This document shows positions 7,922 through 14,610 of a stretch of 34,022 nt of DNA, piece after piece (the stretch's first letter is position 1; the number at the start of each line of letters is the position of its first letter). Under the pieces are notes generated by a model. That model searched no databases. It was not told where the DNA came from and saw only the letters and a program-made list of their open reading frames with translations. This DNA comes from a virus, in the IMG/VR virus record IMGVR_UViG_3300028044_000037, positions 1 through 34,022 of that record. The stretch is one strand, 5' to 3'. A program made the translations under genes and the position numbers.

Positions 7922-8589
7922 CCATTTTTTGTGGGTACGATAAACGTGAAGCTGCCGGATTTCATATTTTTTGCAATAGCGTCCTTTGCCACAGTAGTAT
8001 TCCTGTTGCTTTCGTTGCGCTAAGTAACAACGGTCTAAAGCAAGGCACAAACACATTTACGCTTAGTCGATTTCTTGTGCCGTATCTGATGAAGTTTAAA
8101 GGCAAGGCTATCTTTGCTGATGCTTCAGATATGATTTGCTTAGGCGATGTCGCTGAACTGCAAGAGATAATGAAAGAGCAGACAGAGGCGGTCAGAGTCG
8201 TTAAACACGCATATCAGACAAAGCATAAAGTTAAATATGTCGGCACTGAGATGGAAAGCCCAAATGCTGCATATGATCGCAAGAACTGGGCAAGTCTAAT
8301 GCTTATTGACTGCGAACATCCAGCATGGCGATCAATGACTCCAAAAGCAATAGCTACATGGAAGATGTTGGATTTATTGCAATTCCAATTTCTTACTAGA
8401 GAAGAGATTGGGGAAATCCCTAATGCATGGAATAGGTTAGTGGATGAAGATCAGCCCGTTGAGGGAGCAAAGATATTGCACTGGACAGCAGGGATACCTG
8501 GCTTTAAACATTATGCAAACGCTCCAGGCGCAGACTTATGGCGGCAGGAATGGGCGAAAGCATCATACCCGTTACATACGCAGTCGTGA
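7915..8589 (+). CDS. Putative GT-A type glycosyltransferase
   Basis: A 224-residue protein beginning TIFCGYDKREAAGFHIF, with the order expected of GT8-like phage enzymes. TFTLSRFLVPYLMKFKGKAI precedes FADASDMICLGD, an acidic DxxD patch where such enzymes bind metal and nucleotide-sugar. A middle segment reads NAAYDRKNWASLMLIDCEH, and a C-terminal ILHWT...PGF contains the conserved His. It overlaps the previous stop and is the second of five glycan-type genes. Donor sugar and acceptor (phage head, tail or host envelope) cannot be told from sequence. Confidence 0.65.
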   Translation: MLTIFCGYDKREAAGFHIFCNSVLCHSSIPVAFVALSNNGLKQGTNTFTLSRFLVPYLMKFKGKAIFADASDMICLGDVAELQEIMKEQTEAVRVVKHAYQTKHKVKYVGTEMESPNAAYDRKNWASLMLIDCEHPAWRSMTPKAIATWKMLDLLQFQFLTREEIGEIPNAWNRLVDEDQPVEGAKILHWTAGIPGFKHYANAPGADLWRQEWAKASYPLHTQS

Positions 8590-9308
8590 GCAACCCTCGC
8601 TCAATGGACTTCTGTCGAGCCTTTGCTAAAGGTTGCGGAGGCAAAATGTCAATAAGTCAAAATATGCTGCACTCTGGTGCAGTAGCTGGCTTTTGGCTAC
8701 CAGAGATTTATTCATTGCTAAAAGAAGCGCAAAAACAATCACGCACTTGGTATTATGGTGATAAAGCATATTTTTTGCGAGATAAGTATTACCGAGTTAC
8801 AAAGAATGCAAAAATGCATGATTGCTCCGGCGACCACAAGCCAGATAGGTTTGAGAAACTAGGGTTAACCATTAAGCCTTGGCGAAACGGTAGTGAGATA
8901 TTGATTTGTCCTCAGTCGGACACTTTTTTTCTACTAAATGGCACAACTCAAGAAGATTGGCTTAATAATGTAATGACTACATTAAGAAAGCATACAGACA
9001 GACCGATCAGAATCCACTACAAAAGCGCAGGATCGGACACAGAGCGTTTTTTTAGTCGTCAGCTAGTCAACGCATGGGCTGTGGTCGTTTATTCGTCTAT
9101 GGCTGGCGTACAGGCTGTTTTAGAAGGTGTGCCGTGTTTTGCGGTAAATCCGGAATCTTCAGCTGTAAATTTCGGAATAAATGACCTATCATTAATTGAA
9201 AATCCGGTGAAGCCGGACAATCGTGAACAGTTGGCTTGGGCATTGGCTGATAATCAGTGGACGCTAGACGAGATTCGTTCTGGCATAACTTGGGAGGTTG
9301 TAAAATGA
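8538..9308 (+). CDS. Putative capsule/glycan biosynthesis protein (GT-B or KpsS-like)
   Basis: A 256-residue protein whose C-terminal half resembles capsule polysaccharide or GT-B enzymes: IRIHYKSAGSDT is followed by AWAVVVYSSMAGVQAVLEG and VPCFAVNPES, the typical region that holds the sugar nucleotide. The N-terminal part reads YAVVSNPRSMDFCRAFAKGC. The ATG at 8538 overlaps the upstream gene by 52 bases and has a weak AGGCG site; a later ATG at 8550 is possible but too close to its AGGA. Chemistry and substrate are unknown. Confidence 0.55.
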   Translation: MAAGMGESIIPVTYAVVSNPRSMDFCRAFAKGCGGKMSISQNMLHSGAVAGFWLPEIYSLLKEAQKQSRTWYYGDKAYFLRDKYYRVTKNAKMHDCSGDHKPDRFEKLGLTIKPWRNGSEILICPQSDTFFLLNGTTQEDWLNNVMTTLRKHTDRPIRIHYKSAGSDTERFFSRQLVNAWAVVVYSSMAGVQAVLEGVPCFAVNPESSAVNFGINDLSLIENPVKPDNREQLAWALADNQWTLDEIRSGITWEVVK

Positions 9309-9961
9309 AAGTATGGGAAGGGCTTTATTTGCCCGAAACTGAAACGCACCTAGTAGATTGGATGAAAGCTGCTCAAAAGTACGTTGACTTCAAACCAACC
9401 TATCAATACAACAAATACTCAGAATGTCTAAGAATCATTGATCGCCGCCGTACAGCGATTGACGTTGGTGGCAATCTTGGTCTGTGGTCAAGAGTCATGT
9501 GCTTAGACTTCAAGAGTGTTCAGTCATTTGAGCCTGTCAGCGAATATTGCGAATACTTTAAGCTAAACGCACCCGACGCTAAGTTACACAATGTGGCACT
9601 TAGCGATGAGTGCCAAGAAATCGTGATGGCGTGTGCGACTGATGGATCATGTGGCGATACAGCGCCTATGGTTAATAAACGTAAGGAAAAAGCCTTACAA
9701 ACGGTAGAAACTGTCTTGTTAGATAGCTACGAGTTTAAAGACGTAGACTTCATTAAAGTTGATTGCGAAGGCTACGAGTTGCATGTTTTGCGTGGCGCTG
9801 AACAGACTATCATTAGTAATCGACCCGTCATCATTGTCGAGCAAAAGCCTGGCAAAGGTAAAAAGTACGGTTATGCAGACGATGCGGCTGTAAAATATCT
9901 GCAAAAGCTGGGAATGAAAGTGCATACTATCATTTCTGGCGACTACTTGATGAGGTTCTAA
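9305..9961 (+). CDS. FkbM-family SAM-dependent methyltransferase
   Basis: A 218-residue methyltransferase, probably modifying a sugar hydroxyl. The SAM-binding motif I is AIDVGGNLGLWS, followed by FEPVSEYCEYF (motif II) and the FkbM signature FIKVDCEGYELHVLRGA, then PVIIVEQK. The ATG at 9305 overlaps the previous stop as ATGA and follows GGGAGG; a GTG at 9257 would add 16 unlikely residues. Its place between two transferase genes supports a role in decorating a glycan. Confidence 0.85.
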   Translation: MKVWEGLYLPETETHLVDWMKAAQKYVDFKPTYQYNKYSECLRIIDRRRTAIDVGGNLGLWSRVMCLDFKSVQSFEPVSEYCEYFKLNAPDAKLHNVALSDECQEIVMACATDGSCGDTAPMVNKRKEKALQTVETVLLDSYEFKDVDFIKVDCEGYELHVLRGAEQTIISNRPVIIVEQKPGKGKKYGYADDAAVKYLQKLGMKVHTIISGDYLMRF

Positions 9962-10695
9962 TGGGCTGGGGCGATGAACTGATGGCTTGTGGTGAGGCAA
10001 TGGCTAAAGAAGGCACTGTTGCGATCACTGATGCAAGCGGCAATCCTAGATGGCACATGGCGTGGGAAAACAATCCAAAGATTGTAAAAGAGAAGTACAA
10101 CTCAAAGATTGTTAATGCACCAGGGGCTAGACCTTACGTTAAATCAGTTGAAAGTAAGGCATGGGAATGGCAAGCGTATCGTCCCAAACCAGCCAAATTA
10201 TTCTTTTCTGAGCAAGAAGAAGAGTTTGCCAATAAACATGAAGGTAAGTTTGTTGTTGTAGAACCCCACTTAAAAGCCAAGCAAGAAAGCGTAAACAGAG
10301 ACTGGGGCTGGGACAATTTTGCTAAAGTCACTTCCTCGATTGACGCTGATTGGGTTCAATTTGGCGAATTAAGACCGAAGCTGTTGCCTAACGCAAGATG
10401 GATTTATACCCCAACGACAAGGCATATGGCGGTACTTTTGAGCAAGGCTAAGACGTTTCTTGCGCCAGAAGGCGGTATTCATCACACTGCTGCGGCATTG
10501 GGCTTGCATGGAGTTGTATTATTTGGCGGATTTGTTGCTCCACAGGTTACAGGATATACGTTGCATAAGAATATCTATATCGGAAATGGATTAGGTTGCG
10601 GTAAAAGGTTAAAATGTCAACATTGCGTCGATGCTTGGGCGAAAATACCTCCTGAACGCATTATTAAAATAATGGCTGGAATGATAAATGGCTGA
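9961..10695 (+). CDS. Putative GT9/heptosyltransferase-like glycosyltransferase
   Basis: A 244-residue protein with two GT9-like halves. Around residues 95-120 it reads FVVVEPHLKAKQESVNRDWG and then WDNF, like the GT9 P-loop region. FLAPEGGIHHTAAALGLHGV, followed by VLFGGF, corresponds to the donor-binding C-terminal domain of heptosyltransferases. A Cys-rich tail (CGKRLKCQHC) is present. It overlaps the methyltransferase stop as TAATG. It is shorter than bacterial heptosyltransferases (about 350 residues), so the acceptor domain is reduced. Last gene of the glycan block. Confidence 0.65.
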   Translation: MGWGDELMACGEAMAKEGTVAITDASGNPRWHMAWENNPKIVKEKYNSKIVNAPGARPYVKSVESKAWEWQAYRPKPAKLFFSEQEEEFANKHEGKFVVVEPHLKAKQESVNRDWGWDNFAKVTSSIDADWVQFGELRPKLLPNARWIYTPTTRHMAVLLSKAKTFLAPEGGIHHTAAALGLHGVVLFGGFVAPQVTGYTLHKNIYIGNGLGCGKRLKCQHCVDAWAKIPPERIIKIMAGMING

Positions 10696-11308
10696 CAAAT
10701 TATTTAAAGGACCGTTTGACGAGGATATGCGCTTAGTCGATATGGGCGACGGTACGTTTGCCGAGCGCTTTGAGGCGCACCCTCCGGTCAAATTGATGAC
10801 TGATGACAATGGTCAATACTCTCGCTTGCGTGTCGATGTCGGTCAGACCGGATTCTTTTCAGGGCATGAGGCTAGAACTTATTATGAATTCAGCATTGCA
10901 AGTGGCGCAAGCCAAGTCATTAAAGTTGTATCTTTGACAGATACGATTTTGCAATCATTTAGTGTTGAGACATATCTTGCTGAAATAAGGGCAGAACTTG
11001 CAACTGGCGGCACTGAGGGCGGTACGTTTACCACTGCCTTGCCAATATTCAAAACCAATACAATGTCAACGGCATCGAGCTATACGCCACAAGTGACAAT
11101 GAATCGAGGCGGGACACACACTGGTGGGACTGTAGTTGATTTGTTGTTTTCGGTTTCCGGCGCAAACGAAAATAAAGCCATTTCTGCCGGAGCATCGGAA
11201 GACTATCCACAAGGGTTTGCCGCTGGCACGTTTTACATTCGTTTGACTAATACCGACGGAAACACAGCCGCAGGAATATTTAGAGCAAGATGGGAAGAAC
11301 GTCCATGA
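10688..11308 (+). CDS. Hypothetical virion-associated protein, beta-rich
   Basis: A 206-residue protein rich in Thr, Gly and Phe (GFFSGHEARTYYEFSI, then GTFYIRLTNTDGNTAAGIF), probably all-beta. It sits between the glycan block and the head-tail connectors and overlaps both neighbours slightly. Similar proteins appear near connector genes in aquatic phages, but I cannot name a function. A capsid- or neck-attached protein is one possibility, based on position alone. Confidence 0.6.
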   Translation: MADKLFKGPFDEDMRLVDMGDGTFAERFEAHPPVKLMTDDNGQYSRLRVDVGQTGFFSGHEARTYYEFSIASGASQVIKVVSLTDTILQSFSVETYLAEIRAELATGGTEGGTFTTALPIFKTNTMSTASSYTPQVTMNRGGTHTGGTVVDLLFSVSGANENKAISAGASEDYPQGFAAGTFYIRLTNTDGNTAAGIFRARWEERP

Positions 11309-11889
11309 AATATTTAAACAAAATCACGCAGCCAAGTTCTGAGCCTGTCACGCTTTCAAAAGCGCAATTGCATCTGCGGCTAGATACTTCTGGATCGCCA
11401 CCAGCACATCCTGATGATGAACTTGTACAAATGTTTATCTCTGCCGCAAGAGAGAATGCTGAGTTATATACAGGCATGACAATCTCAAGTTGCAACTACG
11501 AAATGCAAGGCACTGTTGCAAACGACAAAATTAGCTTGCAGACTTTCCCTGTTACTTCTGTAGCAAGCGTTACATATCAAGATGAAGATGATGTTACCCA
11601 AACAGTCAGCGCAAATGATTATTTTGTAGACAACTTTGCTAGACCCTCTGTTTTGATGTTTAAGGAAAATGCTCCTATTAAGGACATTACAGTAACTTTT
11701 ACGGCAGGATGCACCGACAATCAAAGCCCAAATCCTTATCCAACTCCCTCATCGGTAAAAGCAGCAATATTGATAATGCTTGGCAATCTTTACGAGAATA
11801 GGGAATCTGTCTCTAGCGTAGAATCGTTTGAGCGTCCAATGTCGGCAACATATTTATTAACTCCTTATCGCATCAACATGGGTCTGTAA
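11305..11889 (+). CDS. Head-tail connector (HK97 gp6-like adaptor)
   Basis: A 194-residue adaptor that binds under the portal. The N terminus has the family pattern PVTLSKAQLHLRLD followed by DDELVQMFISAARENAELYTG, an alpha-helical ring-forming region, then beta segments around YQDEDDVTQTV. I use the ATG at 11305, which overlaps the upstream stop as ATGA and has GGAAG eight bases upstream, rather than the ATG at 11290. Order with the next three genes (stopper, gp10-like, terminator) matches HK97-like phages. Confidence 0.85.
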   Translation: MKYLNKITQPSSEPVTLSKAQLHLRLDTSGSPPAHPDDELVQMFISAARENAELYTGMTISSCNYEMQGTVANDKISLQTFPVTSVASVTYQDEDDVTQTVSANDYFVDNFARPSVLMFKENAPIKDITVTFTAGCTDNQSPNPYPTPSSVKAAILIMLGNLYENRESVSSVESFERPMSATYLLTPYRINMGL

Positions 11890-11890
11890 A

Positions 11891-12220
11891 ATGGATATTG
11901 GTCGCTTAAACAAACGTATTACTATTCAAAGCCAATCTGCCTCTTTTGACAGCGCAGGACAGCAGCTTGAAACATGGTCTACGTTTGCGACTGTTTGGGC
12001 GAACATTAAGCACAAGTCTGGGTCAGAAACAATTAAATCTGATTCGATGACTTCTACAGTAAAAGCCAGCATGAGAATCCGCTACTTGGCAGGAGTCAAT
12101 GCAGGAATGAGGGTTACTTATCAAAATGTTTTGTATCGCATAGAGGCGGTCTTGCCTCATGTTGATGATAAAAAATATGTTGATTTGGTTGTGGAAGTCC
12201 TGAACGGGAGTTCTCCATGA
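11891..12220 (+). CDS. Head-tail joining protein (head completion stopper)
   Basis: A 109-residue protein of the Phage_H_T_join family (SPP1 gp16-like), which closes the connector channel. Recognisable are the start GRLNKRITIQSQ, the WSTFATVWANIKHKSGSE segment and the end VLYRIEAVLPHVDDKKYVDL. It begins one base after the gp6-like stop and overlaps the next gene as ATGA. Confidence 0.9.
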   Translation: MDIGRLNKRITIQSQSASFDSAGQQLETWSTFATVWANIKHKSGSETIKSDSMTSTVKASMRIRYLAGVNAGMRVTYQNVLYRIEAVLPHVDDKKYVDLVVEVLNGSSP

Positions 12221-12786
12221 CGATCGTAGCAAAGATGACCTTGGATGAAGATTTCTCTAGGCAGCTTAAAACTCTTGAGTCTGTTGTAGAAGAGAAAGTA
12301 TTGCGATCTTCTGCCAGAGCTGGCGCATTGGTTTTTTATGATCTTATGCATGCTTATGCGCCTTATAAAGAAGGTAAGATACTAAATGCGATATATCATA
12401 AGTTTATCAATGAAAAAGAAACCAAGATATTTAAATCGTATCGCATTGGTGTAAACCATGTAAAAGCACCGCATTGGCATTTGCTTGAGTATGGTCATAT
12501 GATGTATTACCAAGTTAAAAAGAAGCCGAATGGCGAATATGTAACTTTGGTTAGACCTAGTAAGATTGGCACTCCTGCGCCATCCAGATGGGCTTCTAGG
12601 GCAGTTAAAGACGAGTATTACATTCCGCTGAAAGGTGGAGCAAAGCATATCCCTGGCAAAGCATTTATTCGCCAGAGCTTTGATGATGGCAGGGGCATGG
12701 TATTAAATGCCGTCGTAAACAGAGCAAAAGAAAGATTTAAAGAAGCAATGACAAATCCATCCTTGGTGACTTCAAATGTCGATTGA
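12217..12786 (+). CDS. HK97 gp10-like neck/tail completion protein
   Basis: A 189-residue basic protein. It contains a helix with Ala-rich SSARAGALVFYDLM, then PYKEGKILNAIY, and a hydrophobic HWHLLEYGHM. This is the usual H...LEYG motif of HK97 gp10-family proteins, which act between the connector and the tail terminator. Its C-terminal half (KHIPGKAFIRQSFDDG) also fits. The ATG overlaps the stopper's stop codon. Confidence 0.85.
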   Translation: MTIVAKMTLDEDFSRQLKTLESVVEEKVLRSSARAGALVFYDLMHAYAPYKEGKILNAIYHKFINEKETKIFKSYRIGVNHVKAPHWHLLEYGHMMYYQVKKKPNGEYVTLVRPSKIGTPAPSRWASRAVKDEYYIPLKGGAKHIPGKAFIRQSFDDGRGMVLNAVVNRAKERFKEAMTNPSLVTSNVD

Positions 12787-13147
12787 AACAGATATTAGAG
12801 CAGCGATTATTTCTACAGCGCCTAATAGGGTGTTCCCTGATTTTGCGCCAAATTCTGTTTTAGCAGAGGCTTCTCCATCTCCATTCGTTACATATCAAGT
12901 TATTGGTGGAAGGGGTAGGACAAATATACAACGTCCAGATTCGCTTAAAATGTATCGTATTCAAGTAAATTGTTATGCAAAAACAAGAATTCTGTGCAGT
13001 AATTTGGCAATTTTGGTAGAATCAGCATTGAACAATGCTTCAACCTTTAAAGCTGTTTCATTGAACGAGCCAATTTCAACCTATGAAGACGAAGTTGGTC
13101 TTTATGGTTGTATGCAAGACTTCTCTATACACTATAATGTTGTTTAA
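12776..13147 (+). CDS. Tail terminator / tail completion protein (DUF3168-like)
   Basis: A 123-residue protein of the kind that caps the tail tube and sets its end. The pattern IETDIRAAIISTAPNRVFPD near the start, SPFVTYQVIGGRG, the YRIQVNCYAKT strand and the final FSIHYNVV match DUF3168 family members. It overlaps the gp10-like gene by 11 bases. The next gene is the tail tube, consistent with the terminator role. Confidence 0.8.
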   Translation: MSIETDIRAAIISTAPNRVFPDFAPNSVLAEASPSPFVTYQVIGGRGRTNIQRPDSLKMYRIQVNCYAKTRILCSNLAILVESALNNASTFKAVSLNEPISTYEDEVGLYGCMQDFSIHYNVV

Positions 13148-13154
13148 TTAATTG

Positions 13155-13169
13155 TGCCGTGATACGGCA
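13155..13169 (+). other. Short hairpin before the tail tube gene
   Basis: TGCCGT (13155-13160) pairs perfectly with ACGGCA (13164-13169) around a three-base loop. It lies just upstream of the GGAGG site of the tail tube gene. There is no U tract, so it is not a terminator; it could affect translation or mRNA stability of this highly expressed gene. Confidence 0.45.
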
Positions 13170-13183
13170 ATTTGGAGGTAAAA

Positions 13184-13660
13184 ATGAGCGTTCAAACCGT
13201 AGCAGGTGCAGCGATTAGTATTTCTGCAAGTATTCCAGCAACATTTAACTCGGCTGGTTATTTAGCAGTTTTCACGGCTTCTCCCGTCCCGCCCGTGATT
13301 GGTCAAATTACTGATGCAGGTCAGCATGGTCGCGTTTATAACGTGGTCACGCACAACCCCATTGGATCGCGTGGAACTCAGAAATTCAAGGGTTCGTTTA
13401 ACGAAGGTCAGAAAGTCCTGACGGTTGGCGTTGATGAAGACGATGCTGGTCAGACTTTGGCAATTACCGCCTTGAACAGCGACAACGATTATTCGTTTAA
13501 AGTAGCCTATCAGGACGGTTCGATTGACTACTTCCAAGCGAAAGTTATTGGTTTCCAGAAGTCGATGACTGGTGTTGACACAATGTTGACAGCAAGTTTG
13601 ACTCTTGAAATTACAACTTCCAATGCGGGTGTTGGCGTAGTATACGTTGCAGCACCCTAA
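13184..13660 (+). CDS. Major tail tube protein
   Basis: A 158-residue protein forming the tail tube. It is uncharged to acidic and beta-rich, with GRVYNVVTHNPIGSRGTQKF, KGSFNEG and AYQDGSIDYFQAKVIGFQ, followed by a strand-turn-strand with LTASLTLEI, as is typical of tube subunits. The true start is the ATG at 13184: GGAGG at 13174-13178 is a strong site for it, whereas a TTG at 13172 would overlap this site. It follows the tail terminator and precedes an intrinsic terminator and the tail chaperones, the standard order. Confidence 0.88.
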   Translation: MSVQTVAGAAISISASIPATFNSAGYLAVFTASPVPPVIGQITDAGQHGRVYNVVTHNPIGSRGTQKFKGSFNEGQKVLTVGVDEDDAGQTLAITALNSDNDYSFKVAYQDGSIDYFQAKVIGFQKSMTGVDTMLTASLTLEITTSNAGVGVVYVAAP

Positions 13661-13689
13661 TGATCCGCCTAGTTAAAAGGCTGATGTAT

Positions 13690-13747
13690 GCCAAGAATAA
13701 GTCCGGTCTTCTGTAAAAAGAAGATTGGATTTGCTCTTGGCTTTTTT
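13690..13747 (+). terminator. Long two-tier hairpin terminator after the tail tube gene
   Basis: The outer stem GCCAAGA (13690-13696) pairs with TCTTGGC (13735-13741). An inner 11-pair stem (13702-13712 with 13719-13729, two G-U pairs) closes a loop GTAAAA. Six T follow at 13742-13747. This is a good Rho-independent terminator. It would lower expression of the tail chaperones and tape measure relative to the tube protein. Confidence 0.8.
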
Positions 13748-13773
13748 ATGGTATCAACGCTATGAGGAAAAAA

Positions 13774-14187
13774 ATGAACTCTCTTAAAAAGTACGCACTT
13801 ACCGAAACAGCAACCTTGCACCTGCAAGACCCAGACGGTGAGTTGATGTACCTAGACGACGATATGAAGATGCCAGTTATTCTGGAACTTTATGGAGTTG
13901 GTTCAAAACAGTATCAATTGGCAGAACGAAAACGCCAAGATTCCTTAGCAAGCAAATTTAAGCGGTACAAAAATAAAACAATTCCAACAGAAGAACTGGA
14001 AGAGTTAAGAGTTGATTTCTTGGTTCGGGTTGTTGCCGGATCAGAGAACTTTAACCTCGACGGACAGACTGGCGAAGACCTTTATCGCGCAGTATTTTCT
14101 GATCGTTCTTTAGTATTCATCACAGATCAGGTCGATCGTTTTATTAGCGATCAAGCAAATTTTACAGGGAAGCCTTTGACGAACTAA
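13774..14187 (+). CDS. Tail assembly chaperone (gpG-like)
   Basis: A 137-residue acidic protein expected to coat the tape measure during tail assembly. The N-terminal beta part (ETATLHLQDPDGELMYL) followed by helices resembles chaperones in the same position in other siphoviruses. The ATG at 13774 has GAGGAAAAAA upstream; an earlier ATG at 13762 overlaps that site. Near the 3' end lies the slippery heptamer A-AAT-TTT at 14157-14163, so part of the ribosomes should shift to the next frame and make a longer 277-residue form. Confidence 0.82.
   Translation: MNSLKKYALTETATLHLQDPDGELMYLDDDMKMPVILELYGVGSKQYQLAERKRQDSLASKFKRYKNKTIPTEELEELRVDFLVRVVAGSENFNLDGQTGEDLYRAVFSDRSLVFITDQVDRFISDQANFTGKPLTN
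14157..14163 (+). other. Programmed -1 frameshift site (slippery AAATTTT)
   Basis: In the chaperone frame the bases read gcA AAT TTT aca, which meets the X XXY YYZ rule with X = A, Y = T, Z = T. After a one-base backward shift the frame continues without stop to 14606. The normal frame stops at 14187, eight codons later. Lambda G/GT-type frameshifting at this genome position is widespread. No obvious strong stimulatory stem is visible by eye just downstream. Confidence 0.8.
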
Positions 14188-14606
14188 TCACTTATGTGAG
14201 GTTCATGGGATGGCTTCATGCCGTCCCTAAGTCAAAGGTTAAAAATGATAACGAAGAGAAACAAGAAACCCGACAGGGAAGATTTGTCAGGGAATTAGTA
14301 GAAATCATATATCCTCCATGTGAAATGATGCACATGGTTGAATATCTTTTTTCTGCTGGTCCTGTCATGTCTAGCCCTATGGGATCGAATCCCTTATGCC
14401 ATCAAGAAATATGGGCTTGGCAGCAGAACATGAGCATTGATTTATGCCCCTGGCAGGTCAATTGTCTAAGAGAAATGTCAAGACAATACCTCTCAGAATT
14501 GCTACAATCTGACAAGCATGACTCACCGCCTCCTTGGATTCCTGAGATAGATAAAGAACACGGAGAACTCGTAGCCAAGCGCGTGAAAGATGTTTTAAGG
14601 GGCTAA
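14163..14606 (+). CDS. Tail assembly chaperone, frameshift extension (gpT-like)
   Basis: This frame is open from 14148 and natural-looking from the slip site (YREAFDELITYVRFMGWLHA). It encodes about 147 residues added to the first chaperone by the -1 shift. Conserved-looking features are EIIYPPCEMMHMVEYLF, WAWQQ and PWQVNCLREMSRQYL. A GTG at 14196 could start it alone, but the upstream coding signal and the slippery site point to fusion. The extension should recruit the tail tube subunits to the tape measure. It ends four bases before the tape measure gene. Confidence 0.78.
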   Translation, partial: YREAFDELITYVRFMGWLHAVPKSKVKNDNEEKQETRQGRFVRELVEIIYPPCEMMHMVEYLFSAGPVMSSPMGSNPLCHQEIWAWQQNMSIDLCPWQVNCLREMSRQYLSELLQSDKHDSPPPWIPEIDKEHGELVAKRVKDVLRG

Positions 14607-14610
14607 ATAA

